The position numbers and the translations under genes are program-made. This document shows, piece after piece, positions 42,754 to 51,445 of a stretch of DNA of 64,000 nucleotides. This DNA comes from Castellaniella caeni NBRC 101664. GTDB lineage: Bacteria; Pseudomonadota; Gammaproteobacteria; Burkholderiales; Burkholderiaceae_B. The DNA lies in assembly GCF_001592225.1 (NCBI RefSeq), contig NZ_BCWN01000004.1, positions 124,001 through 188,000 on the forward strand, in the 5' to 3' direction. The notes below the pieces were generated by a model. It searched no databases. It was given only the letters and a program-made list of their open reading frames with translations, and was not told where the DNA came from. Numbering within the stretch: the first letter of the stretch is position 1; every line of letters begins with the position of its first letter.

Positions 42754-44342
42754 AACCCCTCTTCGACCTGCGCGGTGATGATCAGCACCGTGGCCAGGCG
42801 CTGCGCATGCAGCTGCTCGCCGCCGCCCAGGATCGCGGGCAGGCCGGGGTTCAGGCGCCGCTCGCCGCTTTCGGTCTGGCGGCGGTCGAAGCCGGACACG
42901 ACCAGTGGCTGTCCTGGCTGCAAGGCCAGCTGCTGCACCGTGCCGTTGCCCTCGATCGTGAGCTGCTGCAGCTGCAGGGGGTTGTTCTTGTCGCCGAAGG
43001 TGACGCTCTTGAGTGGCTGCGCCACCGTGTTGTCATACGCCAGGGACAGGAGAATCTGGCCGTCCTCCTGCGCGTCGGGCACCAGCGTGAGCAGCGACCC
43101 GACGGTCTCTTCTTTCTGGTTGACCGAGACCGCGGGCACAGCCAGGCCATTGACCCCGGACAAGGGGGTCGTTTCCACCCGGTCGATGTACGAGAAAGTC
43201 GTACGCACGGCATGCGTGACCGGACGGCGATTGAGCGTCAGCATGGGGACGCTGCTGCGGCGCACCAGACGCACCGACTCGCCCAGCGCGCGGATGACGG
43301 CCTCGCTGCCCGTCATGGCCCCCTGCACCATCCCCACCCCCAGGCTGGCCGCCGACTCGCTCGCCAGCGCGGGCAGCGCCAGCCCCGCCGCCACCCGGGC
43401 ACCCGAAAAGACGAGATTCCAGTCGAGGCTGAGCTGGGCCTGCTCGTCGAGCGCCACCGTGAGTTCTTCAAAGATCAGGCGCACGCGCCGCGTGAGCGCG
43501 CGGTTCTCCTGATCCAGATAGCGGGCGATGCGATCCAGCACTTCGGGGGTGTCGGTGACCACGACGGTGGCCCCCGCCCCGGGCTCGGCGGCCAGCACCC
43601 CGGCCCGCGACAGGAAGGGCTCAATGCGGGCGCGCACGGTTTTCATGACGTCCTGCTCGCCGCTGCTCAGTTGCGTGCTGGACGTGCTGATGAAGCCGCC
43701 CTCGGCCTGGCGCGCCCCCAGGCCCAATGACGCCTGCGCCCGCGCGTCCAACGTCAGCGCACGGACGTTGAAGACGCGCGTATCGGTGCGGAAAAATTCG
43801 AGGCGGCCCTGTTCATAGCGCCAGCGCACCCCGGCGTGGGCGCTGATGCGATCCAGGATTTCCGGCAAGGGGGCGGGGCCGCCCGCCGGGTCGAAGGCCG
43901 GCTCCGGCGCGGCAGCCGCCCCGCCTTGCCCGGCAAGACTCGCCAGGCGCGGCAGGAAGTGCCAGGCGGGCAAGAGCGCGTCTGGCCGCACCGTGACGGG
44001 AATCCCGGTGACGGCGGCAATCCGCCGCCCCAGGACGCGAAGGTCGTCCGTGCCATCGGCAAACAGCAAGGTTGTCTTCACCGAGGCCCGCAACGCGGAC
44101 GGCAACAGCGCTTCGCGCGCCAGGGGCTGCGCCCGACCCGCCACCCAGGGCTTGTCAACGTCTTGCGCGGCCAGCCGCCGCGCCGGATCGGCCAGCGCAC
44201 GGCCGAAGCGCTCGTGCCCCTGTTCGACGGCCTGGTCGGCGCGCAGATAGTCCTGCGCCGCCTGACGCAGGCGCTCGGGCAAGGTGCAGGCGGACAAGGT
44301 GAGGCCGACCGCCAGCCCGCCGCTCACGAGACGCCAGCTCAT
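42750..44342 (-). CDS. pilN: PilN-like outer-membrane secretin lipoprotein
   Basis: A 530-residue secretin with a lipoprotein signal (GLAVGLTLSAC, lipid on C19) and the secretin core: VVVTDTPEVLDRIARYLDQEN, RRVRLIFEELTVAL, then the channel segments near LTLNRRPVTHAVRTTFSYID and QILLSLAYDNTV. It forms the outer-membrane pore for the pilus. Its start overlaps the pilL stop by ATGA. Confidence 0.88.
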   Translation of the reverse strand: MSWRLVSGGLAVGLTLSACTLPERLRQAAQDYLRADQAVEQGHERFGRALADPARRLAAQDVDKPWVAGRAQPLAREALLPSALRASVKTTLLFADGTDDLRVLGRRIAAVTGIPVTVRPDALLPAWHFLPRLASLAGQGGAAAAPEPAFDPAGGPAPLPEILDRISAHAGVRWRYEQGRLEFFRTDTRVFNVRALTLDARAQASLGLGARQAEGGFISTSSTQLSSGEQDVMKTVRARIEPFLSRAGVLAAEPGAGATVVVTDTPEVLDRIARYLDQENRALTRRVRLIFEELTVALDEQAQLSLDWNLVFSGARVAAGLALPALASESAASLGVGMVQGAMTGSEAVIRALGESVRLVRRSSVPMLTLNRRPVTHAVRTTFSYIDRVETTPLSGVNGLAVPAVSVNQKEETVGSLLTLVPDAQEDGQILLSLAYDNTVAQPLKSVTFGDKNNPLQLQQLTIEGNGTVQQLALQPGQPLVVSGFDRRQTESGERRLNPGLPAILGGGEQLHAQRLATVLIITAQVEEGL

Positions 44343-45334
44343 GATTCGGCCCCGGCTGCCTGCGTGCGGTCGCAGCGCTGTGCCAGCGGCACGACGCGCA
44401 AGACCCGGTTGTTATAGAAGCAAGGCTGCAGCGGACGGTCGCCCAGCTCGGTGGCCGCGAGCAGGCCCCGGACGGCGGCGCGAAACGGCTCCTGGAAAAC
44501 GGCCGACCCGGCCAGCGGGATGTCCACATCCACCGCCCAGTGCTCGGTATCGAACGTCCAGCCCGCCTGACGCGCCCAGCGCCCCAGGGCACGGCGCACG
44601 TTGCCGTCGGCAGGCGTCACCTCGAAGGATTCCAGGCGCGCGGCAGGCGGATGCACACGGCCGACCGCAGCCTCGCTGGTCGCACCTTCGCCGCCCGTCC
44701 GGCCCCCGCGCATCGCGGCCCCACCACCGGCCTGGCTGCCTGCCACGACACCGTCCGCCCTGCCTGCGGCTGGCAAATCAGACCCCGCCCTGCCAGCAAC
44801 AGGCAGCCTCTCGGGCGACGGCGCCGCACCCGAAACAGGCGCCGCAACGGGCGCTGCGGGCAGCGCGGCAAACCCGCCCACCTCAGGCGCCGACGGCGCG
44901 GCGACAGCCACGGCCGCCGCCACGGCGGCAGTCGCGTCATGTACGCCAGCCGCGCCATCCGCCTGCCCCACCGTCGAGACGCGCTGCGCCTCGGCCTGCA
45001 GCAGGCCGCCACGCATCACCAGGTGCCCAGGCACACCGCGCACCACCAGGTAATCGCCCTCGCGGCGCGGCGTCAGCAGGCGATCGCCCGCCGCCGTGCG
45101 GGCAAAGAGGGCGGGAACCGCCTGCCCCTGGGGGTATTGCAGCCAGGTATCCTGGCCGTCGTCAAAGACCTGCAGGGGCGCAAGGCCGGGGTCGCCCGAC
45201 AGGCGCCAGTCGAAGTGATACGCGCCCACCGGCGCCTCCAGACCGGCGAATGCCCGCCACCAGGCGCTGTCCCCGGTAGCAGCACAGCCGCCCAGCCCCA
45301 CTGCCAACCCCACTGCCACCAGCCGCTTCCACAT
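44339..45334 (-). CDS. pilL: PilL-like lipoprotein with TcpQ-type C-terminal domain
   Basis: A 331-residue lipoprotein (signal GLAVGLGGC, lipid on C17). A low-complexity Ala/Gly/Pro stretch (about residues 130-220) separates the N-terminal region from a C-terminal TcpQ-like domain (FEVTPADGNVRRALGRWARQ, GWTFD, VPLAQ). In R64 and PFGI-1 islands PilL begins the operon, as here. GGAGG lies five bases before ATG 45334. It probably stabilises the secretin. Confidence 0.78.
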   Translation of the reverse strand: MWKRLVAVGLAVGLGGCAATGDSAWWRAFAGLEAPVGAYHFDWRLSGDPGLAPLQVFDDGQDTWLQYPQGQAVPALFARTAAGDRLLTPRREGDYLVVRGVPGHLVMRGGLLQAEAQRVSTVGQADGAAGVHDATAAVAAAVAVAAPSAPEVGGFAALPAAPVAAPVSGAAPSPERLPVAGRAGSDLPAAGRADGVVAGSQAGGGAAMRGGRTGGEGATSEAAVGRVHPPAARLESFEVTPADGNVRRALGRWARQAGWTFDTEHWAVDVDIPLAGSAVFQEPFRAAVRGLLAATELGDRPLQPCFYNNRVLRVVPLAQRCDRTQAAGAES

Positions 45335-45369
45335 GCCGCCCTCCGTTCGCAAGCTCGAATGCGGCAAGC

Positions 45370-45401
45370 AAAAGGCGCCGGATTCGAGGAATCAGGCGCC
45401 T
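45370..45401 (-). terminator. Rho-independent terminator between the dadA-type operon and the pil operon
   Basis: On the minus strand the stem AGGCGCC (one T/G mismatch) GATTC closes a three-base loop CTC and is followed by four Ts (45373-45370). It lies 60 bases after the solute-binding protein gene and separates it from pilL, so the pil operon should have its own promoter nearby. Confidence 0.75.
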
Positions 45402-45460
45402 ATGGTGGCCTGGCGGCTTGGGCGCCGCCAGACTGGGAAGTACGAACGGATAAAAGAGTC

Positions 45461-46774
45461 TCAGCGCTGGCGCGACAGGCGGTTGCCCTCGGTGGCGGCC
45501 AGGCTGAGCGCCGTGACGGCGGGCTGCTGGCCGTCGAGCGCGGTGGTGAGAATCTGCTGGAAACGCGAGCGGATGGCCGGATAGTTATGGATGCGGAAAC
45601 CCTGGCCGGTGACCGCCGAACGCCCCGCGTATACGGCCACCAGGCTGCGCCACTGCCCCAGACGGCTGTAATAACTGGCAGGGGTGGCATCGAAGGCGGC
45701 CTGCGTCAGCGGCAGATAGCCGGTTTCCTGATACCAGCGGGCCGCCTGCTCGGGCTGCGCCATCCAGGCCAGGAACGACGCCGCGGCCTCGGTGACGGGC
45801 TTGGACGTCTTCATCACCCACAGGCCGGCGCCGCTGACGAAGGGGTTGCCCGGCACCTTGGTGACCTCGGGGTAGTACGGCAGGCCGGAGACGGCGTAAT
45901 TGAGCTTGCGCTGGCTGTTGAACTGACCGATGTTGCCCGAATTGGACATGAACACGGCGCACTGGCCTTCGGCAAAGCGGCTGGCCGACTGCAGGCCGGC
46001 CTCGGGCTTGACCATGATCTGCGAACGCACCCAGCTCACCATGAGCGACAGGTGGCGCACGTAGGTGGTGTCGAACGAGAAGCTGGGCAGGCCCTTGGCC
46101 TTCAGGCCGTTATCGGCGCTGGCGTACAGCTGGTTGTTGACGGCGGCCAGGTTTTCGAGGTTGATGGAGACCGGCAGATCGGACGCCAGCGGACACTGGC
46201 GCGACCCGTGGTTGGCCAGATCGACCAGCTGCCCCTGCAGATCCATCCAGGTGCGCTTGGGCGCGGCGGGGGCAATCCCGGCCTTCTTGAAGGCATCCTG
46301 GTTGTAGTACATGACCGGCACTTCGAGCATGGCCGGGAAGGCCATCAGGCGCCCCTTGGCATCGTGGATGAAGGCATTGTCCGAGGACACGAACCAGCGC
46401 ACATTCTTGAGCGGGCCGCTTTTTTGCAGGGTGTACAGCGGCTGCACGTAGCTGCGCGCGGATATTTCTTCGAGTGTATGGCTGTCGCCCAGCTGGGCCA
46501 GCGCGGGCAGCCCCTTGCCTCGCGCGGCGCCGTCGAGCGCCTGGTTGAGCGCGGCGGGCGTGTCGAAAGCGCGCACCTGCACCTGCACGGCAGACTGGCT
46601 GCGGTTGTAGGCCTTGACGAGGCTCTGGAAGGCCTCGGCGTTATGCCCATTGAGCGACACCCAGACGGGCACGTTCGTGGCGGCCCAGACCGGCACGGCC
46701 ACGACAGCCGCGACCAGCGCGCAGACAGCACGCAATCCCGGACGCTGCACGCCGGAGCCAAAGGGGGATTTCAT
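45461..46774 (-). CDS. Extracellular solute-binding protein (UgpB-like, SBP family 1)
   Basis: A 437-residue periplasmic binding protein with a signal peptide (cut near VPVWA, residue 31) and the family-1 folding pattern: FQSLVKAYNRSQSAVQVQV, MAFPAMLEVPVMYYNQDAF, GQCAVFMSNSGNIGQFNSQ, AAASFLAWMAQPEQAARWYQ. Length matches UgpB (about 438), which binds glycerol-3-phosphate, but ligand residues cannot be verified. No permease or ATPase genes lie nearby. It follows the DadA-like gene by six bases, so it is in that operon. Confidence 0.85.
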   Translation of the reverse strand: MKSPFGSGVQRPGLRAVCALVAAVVAVPVWAATNVPVWVSLNGHNAEAFQSLVKAYNRSQSAVQVQVRAFDTPAALNQALDGAARGKGLPALAQLGDSHTLEEISARSYVQPLYTLQKSGPLKNVRWFVSSDNAFIHDAKGRLMAFPAMLEVPVMYYNQDAFKKAGIAPAAPKRTWMDLQGQLVDLANHGSRQCPLASDLPVSINLENLAAVNNQLYASADNGLKAKGLPSFSFDTTYVRHLSLMVSWVRSQIMVKPEAGLQSASRFAEGQCAVFMSNSGNIGQFNSQRKLNYAVSGLPYYPEVTKVPGNPFVSGAGLWVMKTSKPVTEAAASFLAWMAQPEQAARWYQETGYLPLTQAAFDATPASYYSRLGQWRSLVAVYAGRSAVTGQGFRIHNYPAIRSRFQQILTTALDGQQPAVTALSLAATEGNRLSRQR

Positions 46775-46780
46775 AGTGAG

Positions 46781-48034
46781 TCAGTCCAAAAAAGGAAAAC
46801 GAATGTCCGGCACGCGGCCCGAAACCAGATCGGCCAGCACCCTGCCCGAGCCAGCGCCCATGGTCCATCCCAGGCTGCCGTGCCCTGTGTTGAGATACAG
46901 GTTGCGGATGCGCGAGCGGCCAATCAACGGCACATTGGAAGGCGTCGTTGGCCGCAGGCCGGACCAGAACTGAACGTTATCAAAATCGAGGGCATTTGGG
47001 AACAAAGACCGGGCGTGTTCCACCAGCTGATTGCAACGGCCCGTATCCAGCGCGCGCGAATAGCCGCCGATCTCGGCGGTGCCCGCCATGCGCAGATGAT
47101 CGCCCAGGCGCGAAGTGACGATCTTGGCCTCTTGATCGACCAGGCTCACCATCGGCGTGGCGTCGGGATCGCGCAGCCCGAAGGTGGCCGAATAGCCCTT
47201 GGCCGGATACACCGGGCAGGCCACCCCCAGCGGGGCCAGCAGCATGGGGCTGAAGCTGCCCAGCGCCACGACGTAGGCGTCGGCCTTCAGGGCGCGAAAG
47301 AAACCGTCGGGCTCGATGAGCTCGGCCACCGACACCCGCCCGTTGACGGGCACCAGGCGGTTGACGTGCGTATTGAAGCGAAAAACCACGCCCGCGTCGC
47401 GCGCCTTCTCGGCCAGGGCGCGCGTAAAGAGATGGACGTCGCCCGATTCGTCGTCGGCGGTGAAGTCGCCGCCGACGATGGGATCGCGCGCGGCGGCCAG
47501 GGCGGGCTCGATGCGCACGACTTCGGCGGCGTCCAGCACCCGGCGATCCACCCCCAGCTCGCGCATCAGCGCCGCACTGGCCTGGGCGTGCTCGAACTCG
47601 CGCGGATCGCGGTAGAAGGCCAGGATGCCGCGTTCGAGGTGATCGTATTCGATGCCCAGCTCGGCGCGCAGTTCGCGCAGGGTGGCCCGGCTGTACTGCG
47701 CCAGGCCGACCATGGCGCGCAGGTTGGCATTGAAGCGCGCGGCGCGGCATTCGGCCAGAAAGCGCGCACACCACAGCCACTGGCGCGGGCTGAGCCGCAG
47801 GCGCACCCGCAGCGGGGCGTCGGCCCGCCCCATCCAGCGCAGGATGTTGTTGAGCGTGTGTCGGCTGGCCCAGGGTTCGGCATAGCAGACCGATATCTGG
47901 CCGCCATTGGCGCGGCTGGTTTCCAGTGCGGCCCCCGGGCGGCGGTCGATGACCTCGACCTCGTGGCCTGCCCGGGCCAGCCACCAGGCGCTGGACACCC
48001 CGATGATGCCCGCCCCGAAAACGGCAACTTTCAT
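46781..48034 (-). CDS. D-amino acid dehydrogenase (DadA)-like FAD oxidoreductase
   Basis: A 417-residue DAO-family flavoprotein. FAD-binding VFGAGIIGVSSAWWLARAGH is at residues 4-23, and the DadA-type text ETSRANGGQIS, HTLNNILRWMGRADAPL and GYSATFGLRDPDATPMVSL follows, ending with GHGSLGWTMGAGSGRVLADL. It should oxidise a D-amino acid or N-substituted amine to an oxo acid and ammonia or amine, with electrons passed to a quinone or to the adjacent reductase. Its start overlaps the upstream gene stop (ATGA at 48031-48034). Confidence 0.88.
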   Translation of the reverse strand: MKVAVFGAGIIGVSSAWWLARAGHEVEVIDRRPGAALETSRANGGQISVCYAEPWASRHTLNNILRWMGRADAPLRVRLRLSPRQWLWCARFLAECRAARFNANLRAMVGLAQYSRATLRELRAELGIEYDHLERGILAFYRDPREFEHAQASAALMRELGVDRRVLDAAEVVRIEPALAAARDPIVGGDFTADDESGDVHLFTRALAEKARDAGVVFRFNTHVNRLVPVNGRVSVAELIEPDGFFRALKADAYVVALGSFSPMLLAPLGVACPVYPAKGYSATFGLRDPDATPMVSLVDQEAKIVTSRLGDHLRMAGTAEIGGYSRALDTGRCNQLVEHARSLFPNALDFDNVQFWSGLRPTTPSNVPLIGRSRIRNLYLNTGHGSLGWTMGAGSGRVLADLVSGRVPDIRFPFLD

Positions 48035-49074
48035 GCCCGCACCTCGGCGCGGTCGGCCTCGGACGTAAAGGCATCGGCATAAAAGGCGTCCGGCGGCAGG
48101 CCGCACAGGTGGACGAAATCGCGCCGGGCGGCTTCGACCATGGGCGGCGCGCCGCAGGCATAGACCTGATGGGCGGACAGATCGGGCAAATCGGCCATCA
48201 CGGCCTGGTGCACCCAGCCGGTGCGCCCCGCCCAGCCGTCTTCGGGCCGGGCGTCGGAGACCACCGGCACGAAGGTGAAACCGGGCCTTTGCGCCTGCCA
48301 GGCTCGCGCCAGATCGGCTTGATAAAGATCTGCCGGGCGGCGCCCGCCCCAGTAGAGCACGGCCGGGCGGCGGTCGTCGCGCGCGAGCATGCCTTCGACC
48401 ATGGCCTTGATGGGGGCAAAGCCCGTGCCACTGGCCAGGAAGACGATGGGCCGATCGTCGTCACGCAGGAAAAACGACCCCAAGGGCCCTTCGATGCGCA
48501 GGATGTCGCGCGCCTTGAGCGGTTGATCGGTGCCGCCAAACAGCCGATCGGTAAAAGCCCCGCCCGGCATGTGACGCACGTGCAGCTGCACGCGATGGTC
48601 GTGCACCTGCGCGCATGCCATGGAATAGCTGCGCCGACTGCCGTCCTTGAAGAGGAATTCGAGATACTGGCCCGGCTGAAAATTGAAGGCTTCGGCGGAC
48701 GGCAGCTGCAAGGTGAGCTCGATGACGTCGGTGGCCAGCGGCGTGAGCGCCTGCACCCGCACCGGCATCTTGCGCACGACGATGTCGCCACGCATCCGCA
48801 CTTCTTCGGCCTCGATGCAGAGGTCGGATGTGGGACGCGCCTGGCAGAACAGGGTGTAGCCCTGGGCCAGGTCGGCGGCATCCAGAATGCGCTCGGGCGC
48901 CACCCCGGCTTCGTAGCTGCCCGACACCACCTTGCCGCGGCAGGTCGAACACGTGCCGTTGCGACAGCTGTAGGGCAACACCATGCCGGCGGCCAGGGCG
49001 GCATCGAGTATGGTCTGGCCGGGCTCGGCGATGAAATCCCGACCCGCTGGCTGCACCGAGACCTTGAAGCTCAT
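48031..49074 (-). CDS. 2Fe-2S flavin oxidoreductase (CDP-6-deoxyglucose-3,4-glucoseen/phenol hydroxylase reductase type)
   Basis: A 347-residue reductase: N-terminal plant-type 2Fe-2S ferredoxin (C37, C42, C45 and C77; SCRNGTCSTCRG and LFCQA), then an FAD domain (GQYLEFLFKDGSRRSYSMAC, where R-x-Y-S binds flavin) and a NAD(P) domain (FLASGTGFAPIKAMVEGML, CGAPPMVEAA). The start at 49074 fits the ferredoxin N terminus. Relatives feed electrons from NAD(P)H to oxygenases or dehydratases; here it is translationally coupled to a DadA-like enzyme. It follows parC by 61 bp. Confidence 0.87.
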   Translation of the reverse strand: MSFKVSVQPAGRDFIAEPGQTILDAALAAGMVLPYSCRNGTCSTCRGKVVSGSYEAGVAPERILDAADLAQGYTLFCQARPTSDLCIEAEEVRMRGDIVVRKMPVRVQALTPLATDVIELTLQLPSAEAFNFQPGQYLEFLFKDGSRRSYSMACAQVHDHRVQLHVRHMPGGAFTDRLFGGTDQPLKARDILRIEGPLGSFFLRDDDRPIVFLASGTGFAPIKAMVEGMLARDDRRPAVLYWGGRRPADLYQADLARAWQAQRPGFTFVPVVSDARPEDGWAGRTGWVHQAVMADLPDLSAHQVYACGAPPMVEAARRDFVHLCGLPPDAFYADAFTSEADRAEVRA

Positions 49075-49135
49075 GAGGCATTCCACAAAAAAATGTCACA
49101 GAAGCAGGCATTCTATCGCGCGTGAACCGCCCGGC

Positions 49136-51436
49136 CTACTTGGCAAACAGGCTGGGCTGCTTGATCTTCACATCCAGCAGCTTGCCCTTGCGCGCCCGGC
49201 GCCCGGTGTACTCGGCCAGATCGTCCGGCGACAGCACGAGTTCAGTGTCGCGGGCGCGATAGACGCCGCGCAGCACGAGCCCCGTGGGCCCCACCCCGGC
49301 CCATTGGGCCAGACGGTCGCCGGTATCCAGCCCCATGAGAATGGTGCCGCGCCCACCGCCCGAGAGCACCTTGAACTCGTCCAGCGCCACCACGAGGAAC
49401 TTGCCTTTCTCGCTGAACAGGGCCACGGCCTGGTCGTCGGCGCGCAACAGCAGCGGCTTGAGCAGGGTGTCGCCCTTTTCGACCGTGATGAACTGCTTGC
49501 CCGCATGCTGGCGCGTGGCCAGGTCGCCCACGCGCGCCACGAAGCCGTAGCCCGAGGCCACGCCCAGCAGCACGCGCTGCTCGGGCGGCGCCACCAGCAT
49601 GTGCACGATGCGGCTGCCCGCCTCCAGCGTCAGCATCGCGGTGACGGGCTGACCATCGCCCCGGGCCGACGGCAGGCTGGACACCGGCACGCAATAGCTG
49701 CGCCCAGTGCTGGAGAGGGCCAGCAGGTCTTGCGTGCTGCGGCATTCGACCACGTCGTAGAGCGCATCGCCGGTCTTGAAGCTGAACTGGCTGGCGTCGT
49801 GCCCATGGCCCTGGCGCACACGCAGCCAGCCCTTTTGCGACATGACGACGGTGACCGGTTCGTCAACCACCTGCGCTTCCAGCACGGCCCGGTCGGCAGC
49901 CTCGATGAGCGTGCGCCGATCGTCGCCGTACTGCTTGGCGTCGGTCTCGATCTCGCGGATCATCAGGCGCTTGAAGGCCTCGGGGTTGTCCAGCAGATCC
50001 TGCAAGGCCTGTTGGTCTTCACGCTTCTGGGCCAGCTCTTGTTCGATGCGGATGCCCTCCAGGCGGGCCAGCTGGCGCAAGCGCATTTCCAGAATGTCGT
50101 CGGCCTGGCGTTCACTGAGCGCAAAGCGTTGCATCAGCGCGGCGCGCGGCTCTTCGGCCTCGCGGATGACGCGGATGACCTCATCGACGTTGAGGTAGAC
50201 GATGCTGCGCCCTTCCAGGATGTGGATGCGGTCGAGCACCTTGTCGAGCCGGTGGCGCGTACGCCGCGTGACGGTCTGCGCGCGAAACGCCAGCCAGGAT
50301 TCGAGCACCTGGCGCAGGCTGCGCTGGCCGGGCCGCCCATCGGTATCGATGCACACCAGGTTGAGCGACACATTGCCTTCCAGGCCGGTGCGCACCAGCA
50401 GGAGATTGACGAATTCCGTGCGGTCGATGGTGCGCGACTTGGGCTCGAACACCAGGCGCACGGGCGCATCCTTGCCCGATTCGTCGCGCACGGTGTCGAG
50501 CAGACCCAGCACCAGGGCGCGGTTTTGCTGCTGCTCGGCCGACAGCGTCTTTTTGCCCGCGCGCGGCTTGGGGTTGGTCAGTTCTTCGATGGTTTCGAGG
50601 ATTTTCTGCGACGAAGCGCCGGGCGGCAGTTCGGTGACCACCAGCTGCCACTGGCCGCGCGCCAGTTCTTCAAAGTGCCAGCGCGCCCGCGCCTTCAGTG
50701 TGCCGCGCCCCGTGGCGTAGATTTGCGCGATGTCCTCGGGCGCGGAGATGATCTGTCCGCCGCCGGGAAAATCCGGCCCTGGCACCAGGGCGTAGAGATC
50801 GGCATCATCCAGCCCAGGCTTGCGCAACAGCGCCACGCAGGCCTTGGCCACTTCGCGCAGATTGTGCGAGGGGATTTCGGTGGCCATGCCCACAGCGATG
50901 CCCGAAGCACCGTTGAGCAGCATGATGGGCAGGCGCGCGGGCAGGCACACCGGCTCTTGCTGGCTGCCGTCGTAGTTGGGCGTGAAATCGACCGTGCCCT
51001 CGTCGAGCTCGTCGAGCAGCAGGCGCGAAAACGGCGTCAGGCGCGCTTCGGTATAGCGCATGGCCGCGGCGTTGTCGCCGTCGCGCGAACCAAAATTACC
51101 CTGACCATCGATGAGCGGATAGCGCAGCACGAAGTCTTGCGCCATGCGCACCATGGCATCGTAGGCGGCCTGATCGCCGTGCGGATGATACTTGCCCAGC
51201 ACGTCGCCCACCACCCGGGCCGACTTCACGGGCCGGGCCTGCGGCCCCAGCCCCATGGCGTCCATGGCATACAGAATGCGCCGCTGTACGGGTTTCTGGC
51301 CGTCCGACACCTCGGGCAGGGCGCGTCCGCGCACCACCGAAACGGCGTAATCCAGGTAGGCCTGTTCGGCATACTGGGCCAGCACCAGCGATTCATCACC
51401 GCCTGCATCCGGCAGGCTCGGCATGTTTGCATCCAT
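49136..51436 (-). CDS. parC: DNA topoisomerase IV subunit A (ParC)
   Basis: A 766-residue type IIA topoisomerase A subunit. The catalytic tyrosine is Y128 in [11 protein letters not shown]; the quinolone-region helix reads [15 protein letters not shown], with Gln89 at the position of Escherichia coli ParC Ser80. The C-terminal part is a shortened beta-pinwheel-like domain. It follows parE by nine bases. ParC/ParE decatenate daughter chromosomes. Confidence 0.95.
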   Translation of the reverse strand: MDANMPSLPDAGGDESLVLAQYAEQAYLDYAVSVVRGRALPEVSDGQKPVQRRILYAMDAMGLGPQARPVKSARVVGDVLGKYHPHGDQAAYDAMVRMAQDFVLRYPLIDGQGNFGSRDGDNAAAMRYTEARLTPFSRLLLDELDEGTVDFTPNYDGSQQEPVCLPARLPIMLLNGASGIAVGMATEIPSHNLREVAKACVALLRKPGLDDADLYALVPGPDFPGGGQIISAPEDIAQIYATGRGTLKARARWHFEELARGQWQLVVTELPPGASSQKILETIEELTNPKPRAGKKTLSAEQQQNRALVLGLLDTVRDESGKDAPVRLVFEPKSRTIDRTEFVNLLLVRTGLEGNVSLNLVCIDTDGRPGQRSLRQVLESWLAFRAQTVTRRTRHRLDKVLDRIHILEGRSIVYLNVDEVIRVIREAEEPRAALMQRFALSERQADDILEMRLRQLARLEGIRIEQELAQKREDQQALQDLLDNPEAFKRLMIREIETDAKQYGDDRRTLIEAADRAVLEAQVVDEPVTVVMSQKGWLRVRQGHGHDASQFSFKTGDALYDVVECRSTQDLLALSSTGRSYCVPVSSLPSARGDGQPVTAMLTLEAGSRIVHMLVAPPEQRVLLGVASGYGFVARVGDLATRQHAGKQFITVEKGDTLLKPLLLRADDQAVALFSEKGKFLVVALDEFKVLSGGGRGTILMGLDTGDRLAQWAGVGPTGLVLRGVYRARDTELVLSPDDLAEYTGRRARKGKLLDVKIKQPSLFAK

Positions 51437-51445
51437 CGGTTTTCC

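Noticed and set aside
44540-48082. A 1180-codon open frame on the plus strand across pilL, the binding protein and the DadA-like gene
   Set aside because: It is antisense to three genes with clear family motifs, has repetitive low-information residue composition (many His, Gly, Arg, Gln) and no domain; high GC leaves such shadow frames open.
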